Shown: positions 24,601 to 34,699 of the stretch, in pieces
Numbering within the stretch: the first letter of the stretch is position 1
Layout of the letters: every line of letters starts with the position of its first letter
Assembly: GCA_023846275.1 (NCBI GenBank)
Contig: CM043875.1
Coordinates: forward strand, 40,950,633 to 41,014,632
Source of the DNA: Vanilla planifolia
Lineage: Eukaryota; Streptophyta; Magnoliopsida; Asparagales; Orchidaceae
Direction: 5' to 3'
Length of the DNA: 64,000 nt
The notes under the pieces: model-generated
The model's database searches: none
What the model was told of the DNA's origin: nothing
What the model saw: only the letters and a program-made list of their open reading frames with translations
Program-made: the position numbers and the translations under genes

Positions 24601-27600
24601 CTGATGTTGTCAGCTCTCATGGGTTTATTAATGCCCCAAAGAAGGATAACCTTCTTGATTTCTGATTTGATAGTTGGTGTTGTGTGGATAATAGCATGAA
24701 CATGTGACACGAGAGCTTTGGGTGCAATAAGTTCATGCATTTGAGTGGTAGAAAGCCTCAGGCACCACTTGTTAGTGAAAAAGCATGTAAGCCCACTGGA
24801 TATGCCCTCAAAGCTGGTAACGGTGTCACTGTTGGATCATCTCAACTGATGAATATAGTTTTCTCTTCTTTTCTTAGTCGCTTCGTGGCAACTGTTTGTA
24901 AAAATGATGTATTACGATCTCCAAGATTGGCCCAGTTGGTTTTTGCTTGCCACCACCGCCATATTGCTTGTTGAGATAGTGCATGATGGTACTTATCTAC
25001 CAATTCAATCAAGTTTCTTTGCTCAATATCATTAAGATATTGCTGTGATTCTTTGAACTGAAGCTTGGCTACTGACTTTTCAAGTTGTGGGGAATAGGTA
25101 GGGCCTCCAAAGATCGATTAAACTTAGTATAGATAGCATCGATAGGTTGGCTTTTGGCTTTCCTTTTCCAAGCTTGAGTGGCATTACATTTGGCTTTTGG
25201 ATAGCTAGCCCATGAGTGCTAAAAACTTTTTCTCCTCCCAATAGGCCCAAGATCAAGATACTTGAATTGAAGAAAGAGATGGCAATGATCTGACCCAAGT
25301 CTGGTGAGGTGTTGAATAGTGGTATCTGGAAATAGCCTCACGCATTGAGAAAAATGCGATCCAGCCTTTCAAATAACTGTGAGCTGATCCCTCTTTATTA
25401 TTGCACCAAGTGTAGGTGGGGTTATTGAAGCCCAGATCACAGAGATCTGTGCTATTAATGAATTGGATGAATTCCTCCTGCTCGATGGTATATTGAAATT
25501 GCTTGCTACCTTTCTTCTCAGATTGGGACAAGGTGGTATGGAAATCGCCAGCAACAATCATGGGCAAGGATAGGGAAGTTCACGGTTTGAAGTTGCTGCC
25601 ATATCTCAATTCTTTTCACCTTTAGGGGCATAAACATTGCAAAAAATCTAAGAGCTGTGACGTTTAATAGAAATTTCAATGGACAACGCCTGCTGGATGT
25701 GGCCAATGATTTTTACCTGCAAGAAACTCCTCCAAAGGATGATAATACCCCCAGAATGTGTAGCATTAGGAACGATGAAGAAATCCCACTTCTTACCAAG
25801 AAGAACATCTGCATCCTCCTTATTAAATGATGAGGCTTTGGTTTCCACAAGGGCCACTAAGATTACTTTCTTCACACACACTATGTCCCGCAAATGGTTC
25901 CGAGAATTGGAGGATTTTACCCCACGAATGTTCCAGAGAATAGCAGAAATTGTTGTTTATTCGAAGGTGAAGAACCACGCTTGGAACAGAATGTAAGGAA
26001 CAGCACTCGGAACAGGAGTAGATCTGCACTATTTCCATGTTGCAATGGTACTTTGCAGAATGAAGATGAGTAGATAGGTCTGCCATTTGGTCCAACTGCT
26101 AGGAGGAGATACAAATTGGACATTCGGTTGACTGACTGCAGCTTTTGTGTGATATTTTAGAACCTGACGGAACAGATTGCAGCAGTTGGGCTTACTGAGA
26201 GAGACAGCAATGATCCAGATTACAGTGTCACATCTTTTTGGGTTAGACAATTCATTGCTGTGCTTTGTACCATTTTCCATCTAGTTCCAGAAAAGAATAA
26301 CATCTGCTCCATTCAACACTTATCCTTGGCACCTTTATGCATTAATAGAAGCCAGCTTTGAGTGAGAATAGAATTTTCCTTTCTGCCATTTATCATCCCC
26401 TCCCTGCAGCTTTGCAGAAGGCAAGTTTCATTATTGAATGTGAACTGAGGTTCATCATATGTTGTCTCGAACCAAAATTCATTGTTGTGCAAACAAAAGC
26501 AAGTTCTGGCCCCAAGAACCAGAGGTTCGATAGCCAAGCAATTGTCAATTGTGGACTAGATGCACTGGAGATAACGATCGTATAGCATGAAAATAACGAT
26601 TGTATAGCATGAAAATTGAGGCCATACTATACAATACATGAATAACCAAATTGTAAGGAGGGTCGTATAAGGCTGGTAGGGGACTCCCATGATCGTCCAA
26701 GGTGATCCAAGAGATTGTGCCAAATGATTGGCTGAAATATGGTGAAACGGCATGGCCATAGAGACAAACAAAGCCCGTACAATGTGGTGGGTCATAGTGT
26801 ATGAACTAGAGTATTGAGGCAGCAAGTTTTGGGATAGATAGTGATCGTATAGCATGAGTCAGGTTGTCATAAGTTATGGTTCAAATATAGTGTTAGGATT
26901 AGACAAGGCTGAAGGAGGAAATAGATTGTATCAGAAGATCGTTAAGTTCATATTGGTTGATTTATGAAAGGATGACACAGTGTCAAGCAGAATTTCTCTT
27001 ACATGTATGACACAACAGGTCGTAGTGTACAATCCAAGCAAGCCAAGGAGTTAGAAGCATACACTACTGTGATAGAAAACAAAGCACATTGTGTATGATT
27101 TCATGGTGATCGATGTGTATGATTAGACAAAGGAAGTTATGTGGTATAGAGGTAGATACATTCATACAATGACAATGGCAGATGTTCTAACGTACAATCA
27201 GGGGAATAGAAATAGAGAGAAATCGTACAATACGATATAAGTGGTTGTACTGTAAAAATCCAAGAAAATAAAAGAAACAGAATCACATGAAACTAGAATA
27301 AAATGTCGATAAAAGTAAGGGCAATCAAGAAAATTGAACCATATGATCGAAGGAAGGTGAAGTGATAGGGAGGTCGAGAAGATCATACCTGAATGACGGG
27401 ACACTTCGTAATGTACTATAATAAGAATCAATTGACTCAATAAATTGGAGCAAAATCAATTGTAGCTTGAAGTGAAAAAAGGTTGAAACTAGTATTGTGT
27501 TGAAAAACATTGTATGATAGAAATTTTCATATAGAGATGTATGGAGCTTCGTGGCAGCCTTGATCCATAACTCAATTAGTGTTTGGGATCATATTGAAAA

Positions 27601-30600
27601 CTAGATTAAGATCAAAATAGACCAAGATTAATTCTTCCTCTGCCCTAGGGAAGAGCCATTGTTACCCATGGGATCTCTTACCATATTTGTTGTGAACTTA
27701 CTGTGATTGGTCCATGGAGAACATTCCCTTCTACCTCATCAGGCAAGATGTCCATCGAATCCATGTCGTGGTCCTCAACTATAGCAATAGGCACAACATT
27801 CCCTTCTAAAGACCACTGTTAGAGAAGGAAATAAATATGCCACCAACAGTGGTTTCTTCACGAATGTTCAAGGATGTATTAAATGGAGTTCCAACGTTTC
27901 AACAAGGGAAAGGTAAAGGTGTTGAATTCAATCTAAGCATCCATGGCGTGGTCAATGCATATGTTCCACAAGTCAAGAGGATGACTAATGTTGGTAATGG
28001 GTCTTCTTCAAATTGGGTGCAAAGGAAAATGTTGCAGCCTCCAAATCTCAATGTCAGATAGGTGGCACACTTGAGTTAGAACTTCTTGAAGCAATCCTTT
28101 GCTGGAGTTGATCATGACTGGAAGTAGTCGTTCATCCAAAATTAACCAAGCAAGGAGCATTCACTTCCTTTGCAATTGTCTCATAAGAATGCATTTTCCT
28201 TTTCCATTTGAATTTGATTTTATGACTTGAATCTTCTACCACAATGTCTGTGTTGCTTTTCGTTTCAAAAAGTTGAGAAATAGAGGCTTTAGCTGAATTC
28301 TTCAGCTTAATATTCATCTGCGTGGGACTATCCGATTGCATCGATGCTTGCATGACAAGAAAAATTCTGTTAGGTGTAGCATAATTGCTTCCTAAACTAG
28401 GAGGTTGGCTCTTAGGTTCGACGATTAAATCACATTGTTGTGTGGCATGCTTGGCCAAAGTATGAAGGCTAAGCACTGGATTGGATAATTCTTTACCTTC
28501 TTGCTATTAGCAATAGGATATTCGTTGCAATCAATGCGGCTCCGGCCTTCCACTCTTTCAACTTGTCGTTGTTAAGTGGCTCCTCTTTTAGATGCTCACA
28601 AAAGGTTGCCAAACAGGAACAATGAAATCCCAAATTTGGAAAACATGCTCTTGCCATCCACCGGCGGCCTATACTTGGTGACTTTTTGAATTTCCTATTC
28701 TATTAAGCTTGTCAGAGCATGTCATTGTTGAACATTGGAAATTGCCCAATCAGCAATTCATATGCAGAACGCTCCTCCTAAATTGGAAATCTTTCACTCC
28801 AAGCAAATTTGGAAAGACATTTACCAGTGATGCAACTGTTAAGTAGACGTGAAAATTCTAAGCTCGACTCAGGCAAAACCTCAGGACATTTGGGGATTAC
28901 ATAACAGTTACCTAGGCATGCATATATGAGTAATTTTATTTTTTATGACAAAAACATGTGCAACTTATAACTTAAGTTTACAATACTAAAATTTTATTAG
29001 ATGAGATTATGACAGAGTGAAATTGTAGGTTTATCCAAATAACTTATTTTTTTCCCATCCTTACTGAAAGAGATACTTTAAATAATAAACTAGCTTAATT
29101 AAGGTTACATTTGTTTTGACGGTCACTTTTAGAATGTAGTGAGGTGAGAACATGCCGTTGAAACACAATAACATCTAAATAATGGTCGAAATGTGATTTT
29201 TGAAATGTAATAGATGTATAAAGACAATTATTTATTGATTTTTGAGATTGTAATATTTATAAGTATTGGATGGTAGTTATGGTTTTTTTTTTTCACTTGG
29301 TGAATCCCATATAGTGCTAGCCACCACTAGTCAGAATGCAGTTCTCCAAATGAAACTATGTCCAAATGCAGTTTATTGAGTTTGAAGTGTAGTGGTGTGA
29401 ATTTTGAAGCAAATGAAGCCCAAAATGGTTCAAATGTATACTCCAATCATAAGGAACTATTCAATGGAAGTTACTAATTTTAGTACAACACGTTTATGAC
29501 CTCAAGAAATGTTTGTAGTTTTTATCAAGATTTTATAAACATGATATGTTCATTCTGAAGAATGAAATGTCTTGAATGCTTGTGCGCAGCATTATGTCTG
29601 CAGCAGTGTTTGTACTTGATCGAAACTACCCTCTAATAAAGGTTCTATGAGTATCCTCATGCAATCTAACCAGGAAAACTGGCCTTTATTGGTCCGTGCT
29701 AAATGTTATATGATTCTGCTTGCAGATATTTATGCTTGGATTATGGAAGCTAAGAAAACAAATCTGTTTTTCTTATTGAATGATTTTTTTTGGAGATATT
29801 ATTCTTGTTTTTTGAATATCTAGGCCCTTGTGGCATTGATATTCTCATTTAAATTTCTAAGAAGCCGTAGATCGATTTTCAATGTGTAGCATGTTACTTT
29901 CCTTTCATTTGTGGGTTCCTTTCTCTTTTCCTTGGTCTCAGAACAATTTGTTGTTGAACTTGGGATTTCATTGCCCAAATTTAATACTTTAACTGTGTAA
30001 CTTTCTTAGGAGAAATATGATATGGAATCTGTAATAATGTGTACGGTGAAAAGGTGAATATAAAAGAATAATTGGGATAACATGAAAAGATTGCTGTCCT
30101 CAAAAAAATGGAAAAGATTTTGCATATTTAAAGTTATGAAGGATTTTGTATGCAAGTTGTGTTATATAAAAATTTGATGTTATGTGAGCACTTTATGGCT
30201 TATCAATCTTGGGAAGTTCTGAAAAATACTGACAAATCTCCATTTTCATTTGTATACCAAACGTGTCATGAAGGATTCGGAAACTTGCATCCTTGTGTGA
30301 ACTTAGAGCCATAGTTAACACACTCTCATTAGTGTTGTGAGATTAATGGTGGTTTAATTTCAACAAATAACAGCAGAGTACCACAACGTTGCCAAATGAT
30401 GGCTCCATTTGGTAAAGTGCTTCGTGCCGTATCACATCTTTGGTATGTGCAACAAACATTTAGCAAACAGTGCAGCAATGTGCATGCACCCACTTGATTA
30501 CTGCTTCATAATCGCGAGGTAGCACGTGGTGAGCAATTTGCATGATTCTATTGAAGTAATTTAGATTTTGCTTCATGCAACAACTTATTACAAATCCCCA

Positions 30601-30877
30601 AAAGATATCTTGGTCACAAGTAATTATTGTTTTTGCTGAAGCAGTATTAAGTCTTAAACCTTGATCAATTATATGTTACTTTTTGTATGCAGACCATTTA
30701 ATCTCAATTAAACATTATAGCTTTTTTTTTATTGTTGAAAGTGATCATTGGCCTCACCTGCAAGCTAATTGCCTTGATTTGCTGCAGAATGAGGCAGTCT
30801 TGAGGGCTTGTGCTGAAAACCCACCTCTGAAGGCTTCATCTGTTACTTCCAACTTAGTCACGGATACAAGTGAGTAA
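12630..30877 (+). CDS. Small conserved plant protein of unknown function (77 aa), two exons
   Basis: Exon 1 is 12,630-12,773 (48 codons) and exon 2 is 30,788-30,877 (29 codons plus TAA). Exon 1 starts MNGIGAFWGTRVLEVVKR, continues through a basic stretch (residues 27-46, KKIKLTSTRKNNAKKRLRR) and ends RVWQ at CAG|gtacat. Exon 2 begins NEAVLRACAE directly after tttgctgcag. Both ends are phase 0. From memory of plant proteomes, the junction RVWQ-NEAVLRACAE is contiguous in a short, widely conserved, uncharacterised plant protein starting MNTVGAFWGTR; this is why I join exons 18,014 bp apart. The product is small, very basic in the middle, and has no signal peptide or membrane segment. Exon 1 is a GC-rich island in AT-rich DNA. 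The intron contains a gypsy element and a LINE, both antisense. An undetected small exon between them cannot be excluded, but the recalled family does not need one. Confidence 0.83.
12790..13115 (+). repeat. Intronic tandem repeat, period about 165 bp, two copies plus a partial third
   Basis: Just after exon 1 of the small gene, a unit containing ttttgatgcttc, tggaagccagtt, a cgtgtgagctttatgg-like segment, gaattcgat, gtgcatat and gattgtttgtttctcgtgat occurs at about 12,795-12,958. It recurs with substitutions at about 12,960-13,110. A partial third copy (ctatttaaggaatg then gcgagcttta) lies at about 13,690-13,762, where the gypsy LTR begins. Confidence 0.75.
13175..13523 (+). pseudogene. Frameshifted coding-like remnant, unidentified
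   Basis: A frame of 57 codons starts at 13,175 (MSSKRMAQKSYPPSHKK) and ends at a TGA at 13,346. An overlapping +1 frame continues as ACDYRAPYMFSKNI, then LWPNSVVQFEQMFRKSATMQ, and ends at 13,523. Together they look like one reading frame of roughly 115 residues broken by a shift, with less biased composition than its surroundings. It lies in the large intron of the small gene. I do not recognise the family. It may be a transposon or retrocopy fragment, or chance. Confidence 0.35.
13763..14446 (-). repeat. Left (3') LTR of the Tat-like element
   Basis: It aligns collinearly with 18,853-19,565. Both begin on the plus strand with tgttgatg, then share gagagttggatcct, a tcaattttctcttgaaacatg-like stretch, gatgtttgt, gaatcctcatagagtt and atcgatg words in the same order. 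The minus-strand terminus ends in CA as expected for an LTR. The right limit (14,446) is approximate. Divergence between the two LTRs is heavy, so the insertion is old. Confidence 0.75.
14747..14990 (-). pseudogene. Gypsy aspartic protease remnant (Tat-like)
   Basis: Read on the minus strand, this gives KGPITLPLTL, then VMHMVNFVVV, APFSYNVIL and ISTPLCHVQF. This is the pattern of the C-terminal half of the protease in plant Tat/Athila-type gypsy elements (LPVTLG, VKFLVVD, SAYNAILGRPTLN, LSLKFPT). The same domain appears in the 57.5-64 kb element at 61,854-62,075, with TPVYNAIL. It is a degraded fragment; the catalytic DTG region is not visible. Confidence 0.7.
15000..16860. other. AT-rich insertion splitting gag from protease in the gypsy element
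   Basis: No gypsy-like coding is visible here on either strand, although both flanks belong to one element. Most of it is AT-rich filler. A less AT-rich patch at about 15,800-16,270 stands out and includes a segment starting tgtcccacattg at 16,133 and ending near 16,268. That start resembles the first bases of many plant LTRs, so a short solo LTR or other small element is possible. No clear terminal repeats or target-site duplication were found. Confidence 0.4.
16860..18829 (-). pseudogene. Gypsy gag remnant (Tat-like)
   Basis: The minus-strand reading begins at the ATG at 18,829 (MNKQIEMGIEEGN). A gag core at about 18,060-17,774 contains LPPRSIS, FMSSFANYTRPRVSKSL, AYLQRFKDSLKEV and LIKSLQPSDFQKQL. 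Near 17,200-17,080 there is a zinc-knuckle-like segment, FYKYNENCGHTTFECKDL, followed by LLKKGHLYEY. These match the order and spacing of Tat-type gag (RFNxEVL, GL, LxxPP, then GHDTEEC). There are several stops and frame changes, so it is non-functional. The longest clean frame is 17,774-18,013. Confidence 0.8.
18853..19565 (-). repeat. Right (5') LTR of the Tat-like element
   Basis: It pairs with 13,763-14,446. Its inner end (minus-strand ...ACATCAACA) is followed by a leader, TTTTCTGACGTCGTTTTGTG. This corresponds to the better preserved primer-binding region next to the LTR of the 57.5-64 kb element. Confidence 0.75.
19600..19905 (-). repeat. Duplicated outer part of the LTR with a 29-bp x3 minisatellite
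   Basis: This stretch repeats the outer third of the LTR (compare about 19,320-19,565): gaatcctta, gtcttaactctaatagct-like, tttgtcat and tggctatgttttt words recur in order. Within it a 29-bp unit starting gcttgggttttgagggtatg occurs three times, at 19,689, 19,718 and 19,747. Confidence 0.8.
19906..22650. other. Intron DNA with diverged local duplications
   Basis: No coding sequence is recognised. Two duplications are visible. In one, a unit with gtgtctttttcaaga and catagtat occurs at about 20,715-20,785 and again at about 20,828-20,900. In the other, a unit with ttactgctt-gagggc, tttagtctg-gaaaaca and actattgtgaaacctctttt occurs at about 22,130-22,230 and 22,320-22,434, with a 41-bp repeat of ggcccttgcattatttgt between. 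They could be decayed mobile elements; I cannot name a family. Confidence 0.5.
22650..26010 (-). mobile_element. Degenerate LINE (non-LTR retrotransposon) ORF2 region
   Basis: Read right to left on the minus strand, the order of domains is that of a plant LINE ORF2. The endonuclease begins near 26,000 (ILWNIRGVKS), then LVALVETKA, SGGIIILW, MIVAGDF, DLGFNNPTYTWCNNKEG (about 25,950-25,280). The RT has MEQAFDNV and DFLIHMLQHLGFPNIW (about 24,250-24,130), SAEDVMLYDPAT near 23,920, then INLDKSNVLLGKGMLPW and KYLGILISC. The C-terminal part has VNWNTIAES, LGIHKLKQW (about 23,460-23,390) and FEIGNG, NNWIGSKA (about 23,230-23,150). Frameshifts and stops are frequent, and the RT catalytic ADD reads AED. 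The 3' end and any poly(A) tail are not defined. It lies antisense in the intron of the small gene. Confidence 0.82.
26572..27540. repeat. Region with recurring cgtata/cgtacaa words and a 22-bp tandem pair
   Basis: A 22-bp unit beginning taacgatcgtatagcatg occurs twice in tandem (26,572 and 26,594). Related words recur at about 26,842 (atcgtatagcatga), 27,190 (cgtacaatca) and 27,223 (cgtacaatacgat). The same cgtacaatac word occurs at 8,331. The block may be an LTR or satellite remnant of an unnamed element family that also left a copy near 8.1-9.0 kb. Confidence 0.45.
27540..30780. other. Intron DNA, possible LINE ORF1 debris
   Basis: A minus-strand frame of 114 codons at 28,132-28,476 (IKFKWKRKMHSYETIAKEV near its end) and a plus-strand frame at 27,837-28,061 (MFKDVLNGVPTFQQGKGKG) are the only notable frames. 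Their position upstream of the LINE ORF2, on the LINE's 5' side, makes ORF1 remnants possible, but neither shows a recognisable zinc knuckle or DUF4283-type core. From 28,900 to 30,780 nothing recognisable was found. Confidence 0.35.
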
Positions 30878-31959
30878 CCTGCACACGAGTTGTTCTGCTG
30901 CTTGTGAGCTCCAAATCTGTTCTTGCCTCAGCGGCTGAGTTCACGAGGTTATAACCTTTTCTCTCAAGTGCTTCAAGTACAATTCTGTTGTAGAGTTATG
31001 TTCTTCTAGTATGTTTACCTGCAATTTTTTTTAAAAGCTCAGCTTTTCTACTACCATTGCTGGCTTTTTGATTTTTAATATTTCTCTAAACTGCTATAAA
31101 ATATTAAATGCTCTATTTGATGCCAAATTTAGCTGAACCTGGAATGACCCCAATCGTTAGATTTATTTGAAAGTTAGTTGAAATTTAAATTCACAAGTTT
31201 GTAACTAATGATTTAAAACTCCAGCACTGCTGTTTCATTTTAGGCAATCATTTTTTTTTAATTAAAATGTATTTCTTTGGTTATTCCTATGTTGAAGATA
31301 GAAGGATGGAGGAATAGGCAGAAGTTATAATTAAATCTAGGATTTAATCTTTACACAATTTTTTTTGTGAAAATCGAGTCTCCCCTTGAAAAGGACAATT
31401 TGCCTGTTTCTGGACGCAAATTGATGGTTGGCAGGTTCACTAACATGTGCTTGTTGTGTTTTGTAATTCAAAAGATCTTTCACATGTTTGGTAGGATTTT
31501 TATGAAATCTCTTGATATTTCAGAAATGTTTTGGTTAATTAGAAGTGGGTTCTAAAGTTATTTGTTCAAAAGTTGAGAAAATGTACTGAAATCTCTTGAA
31601 ATTTCTGAAGATCACTAGCTAATGTTTAAAGAACCAGATGCAGACCGACCTGTATGTTTGCTGCATTCATCCTTACCTAAACTGCTGCGGTTAGTTTAAT
31701 ACAGATGAGTAGGTAAAAGATTCCTGGGATCATGTTGTGGAGATGAGCTGTGTATCATCACCTTTAGGCCAAAAGATAGTTCTTTTTCTGGTCAATGAAC
31801 TGTCAATTTCCATTAGGTTGAACATTGAGAGCAAGAAATAAAATTCACGCTTGATGCATAAGTAAATCTGCAATACTGTACAACCAAAGAAAGGAGAAAT
31901 TGATTCCACAAATGGCAAACATTTCATTATCTAATTCCCCTTCTAATCCCAACTACATC
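30878..31959. other. Convergent intergenic region
   Basis: About 1.1 kb separates the stop of the plus-strand small gene (30,877) from the stop of the minus-strand phosphodiesterase (31,960). It must hold the 3' UTRs of both. A 62-codon frame at 31,367-31,555 has no recognisable motif. I did not identify convincing terminator or polyadenylation signals. Confidence 0.6.
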
Positions 31960-34527
31960 TCAGTGCTGCACCAATTCAGGTATAAGCTTAAGTAAAAAAG
32001 CTATCTCCCGCCGTGTAAACCTTGGCCTTTCAGCCGCCTTGGTCTTCACTTCTTCCCCATCAGGCTCTTCTTCCCTTCTCATCTTCCCACCTTCCTCCTG
32101 ATCCAAGCTAATAAACTCACATACCACTTCTGTTATCTCCTGCACTAAATCTACAATCACACCCTTCACCCCCATCAGGTGCTGCATGTACACTGCTTCA
32201 GGAACATTACTGCAGTATCCCACAGGAGAAGGCACGATTAGTAGAGAACATATAGAATCGAATGATATGCTTAGGAAGTATTATATTACTTGAGTTGCCC
32301 GTAAGTTAGGAGGCCAAGATTGGATTCCTTGATCTGATGGATCATGGAGGGATTCTTAAATATGGCCTTCACCTCAGAAACTATTCCATTCAATCCGCCT
32401 GCCAAGCAGAGCTTGATTGCTTCGTCCAAAGAATTTCTCCTAACATCCTTGTAGATCTCACTTCCACCGTTTGTAAGGAAGAATACCTGTGATTCAAAGC
32501 ATGGAAACATGGTTGCTCTTTAAATTCTACAAAAAAGTTACATCTTTGGTTGCAATGAAAGGGTGAAAGTTTAGTGTTACAGGATAAGAGCTCTGAAGCT
32601 TCCGCATAAGCTGGGCAGCATCCGGCTGGAAGCTGGAGAAGATGATCGGTCGACCATCGGCATACTTGTTCACAACCTGTGTGTAGACTTTCACAAGTTT
32701 AGGTTTCCTACATGAAATAGGCAAATAGCAGCTCAGATTGTAGATAGAAAACATACTTGTAGGATTACATTGAGAACTCGAGTGAGTTCTTTGTCCGTGT
32801 AGATCATACCGTCGTCAAACTTGAGCTCGACGTTGAATCCCAGATGGGAGTCGACATTCTGGAACGCCTCTTGTAAGGTGCAGAAAGTGTCGTCGACGTC
32901 TACATTCCAGTTGTAGATTGTACCTTCTTTGGTCTTCCTAAGGAGAGGCTTTCCCAACTGTTGTTGAAGGAGAAGTGTTAAGTTCTCCTTGTTCTTTTAC
33001 AAGGGGAAGAAGCAATGCTACATAAGAACAAGTGACATTTACCTTTCCTGGTGTTCTTTGCTGGCCATAAGATAGGAATTCTTCCAAAGAAAGTTCAGTT
33101 GTTCTCCTCTGTATTATTTCACCCTGCATGCATTGAACAACTAAAATGGGAAATGGGTAGCAAGGATGCAGCTTCTTTTGGGTGATTTGCTAGGATTTGA
33201 ACTCACATCTTCTTGGGTAAAGATGAAGTTATCGTGGAAGATTATTGGGCAGCCATCTCTTGTTACCTGGAAGAAGGGTTTTTAAAGAAATATTAAAACA
33301 TTTTGCTTGTGCTGGAGTGACAATACATGCAAAAAACAATAATTAAAAATACAAACTTAAGTTATATGTGAGCAAAATATTGAATTGTTTTATTTAATTT
33401 TCAAAGAATAACGTCGATATACTCTTTTATTATAATTTTTTAATAGTTCGAAAAACATTTCTAGCTCTATTTATTTTAGGAGGGTGGCCTGTTGTTTTTC
33501 AAACGCTCAAAATTGGTTTTAAAGTCTAATAATATGTATAGCTTTCCAAAAATTAAATAATATATAATAATTTTATAATTAATATTATATTCTAATTGTA
33601 TAGATTCATCTTATTAATCAATCTCATTATGTTTGTCTGACATATAATTATTATTTTTATCTATATTATAAGTATAATTTTTCAAACATTATTGTACATC
33701 TCCATTTAATTAGTCTCACTATGTTCTTATATTTTTCAAAGTTCAATAAAATAAACAATATCTTTTGTTCTCATAAGGTATTATCAATATTGTTTTAAAA
33801 TTATAGAATAATTTGATTACTATTTTAAAAATAAATATTTCTAATAATAAATCATTGAACTCAATTGTTTAATAAAAACTAAAATTATTTTTTTAAGCTT
33901 AACTTTTTATTAATCAACATGATATTTTAACGTTATCAAATAACTTTCTTAAAAAGCATTTTAATAAAGATTAATCGATTTATTTGTTGAAATTAAAGTT
34001 AATAATGTCAATCTAATTTTTTTTTGTATATATTTTCTTCTTTCCTTTGTCATCATCTAATTAATAACAATTTCCCTCATGAAGGTAGATTTTGGTTTCC
34101 CATTTTACCCGAACTTTATTGCTCTTTAAAGAAAGCCGATAATGCCACGTAACGTTCATCGGGATCAGCGGCGCGTGGCCGCGGAAGCGCCGTAGTCTCC
34201 AAAAGTCCAATCGAAAACACCGAAGGAGCGAAGGATTACCTGTACGTCGAACTCGACGAAGTCGACGGGAAATTCCCCGGCGAGGTTGAATGAAACGAGG
34301 GTGTTCTCCTTCACCGCCCCCCTCCTGGCATCAACCGGTGTCATCCGGTTCATCCCCTTTCCCCTATGGCCAATGACCAGAAACTTCGCCGGACGGAGCG
34401 CCTCCTTCGTCTCGTCGGCTTCACCGACACGGCAGGAGGAAACGGCGATGGACGGCGGAGGGGACACCATCTGAGGGACCTGATTGAGGTGAAGAACATC
34501 CGACACGTGCACCGCCTTAAGAGCCAT
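31960..34527 (-). CDS. GDPD1: Glycerophosphodiester phosphodiesterase, plastid GDPD1-like (390 aa), seven exons
   Basis: Exons (minus): 34,527-34,240; 33,266-33,207; 33,123-33,043; 32,957-32,757; 32,676-32,581; 32,486-32,290; 32,209-31,960. All junctions are GT-AG and the phases fit. The enzyme hydrolyses glycerophosphodiesters such as glycerophosphocholine to glycerol-3-phosphate and an alcohol, with a divalent metal. The protein starts MALKAVHVSDV, as in Arabidopsis GDPD1. Catalytic elements are visible: GHRG (His54-Arg55), KEN (Glu74-Asn75), EFDV (Glu92, Asp94), HD (His107-Asp108) and the NVELK strand (Glu187, Lys189). SSFQPDAAQLMRKL, FFLTNGG, GIVSEVK and EAVYMQHLMGV complete the TIM barrel, and the end is FLLKLIPELVQH. 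Length and full collinearity argue for a functional gene. The Arabidopsis relative is plastid-located and phosphate-starvation induced. Intron 1 (973 bp) is extremely AT-rich. Confidence 0.96.
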
Positions 34528-34578
34528 AGCAGGTGCCTTCTTCTCTAATGAAGATCGATGGGAATGGAGCTATAGGGC

Positions 34579-34586
34579 TATTTAAA
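34579..34586 (-). promoter_or_regulatory. TATA-like box of the GDPD gene
   Basis: On the minus strand TTTAAATA lies 52-59 bp upstream of the ATG at 34,527, inside a GC-rich promoter, where such a word is not expected by chance as often as elsewhere in this window. It would imply a short 5' leader. Confidence 0.45.
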
Positions 34587-34666
34587 GGGGCAGGGAGGAA
34601 GATAACGAGGAAGGAGACTCGAGAGAGAGAGAAATCGGGATTTGCAAACCAGAGGGTTTATGCGCG

Positions 34667-34674
34667 GGATATTC
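34667..34674 (-). promoter_or_regulatory. P1BS (PHR1-binding) site 1 upstream of GDPD
   Basis: GGATATTC on the plus strand fits the imperfect-palindrome consensus GNATATNC bound by PHR1-type MYB-CC factors that drive phosphate-starvation genes. It is 140-147 bp upstream of the ATG. The match is seen directly; binding is inferred. Confidence 0.65.
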
Positions 34675-34687
34675 CAATCGTCGGTAG

Positions 34688-34695
34688 GAATATTC
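34688..34695 (-). promoter_or_regulatory. P1BS (PHR1-binding) site 2 upstream of GDPD
   Basis: GAATATTC, a perfect palindrome, fits GNATATNC. It is centred 21 bp (about two helical turns) from site 1. Paired P1BS sites are common in strongly phosphate-responsive promoters, and the downstream gene belongs to a phosphate-starvation-induced family. Confidence 0.65.
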
Positions 34696-34699
34696 CGCT

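Noticed and set aside
25679..25996. 105-codon plus-strand frame
   Set aside because: It is the antisense shadow of the LINE endonuclease, which reads clearly on the minus strand.
30683..30877. 64-codon frame reading into exon 2 of the small gene from an upstream ATG
   Set aside because: Only the part from 30,788 matches the conserved protein, and it is preceded by a good acceptor. The upstream part is intron.
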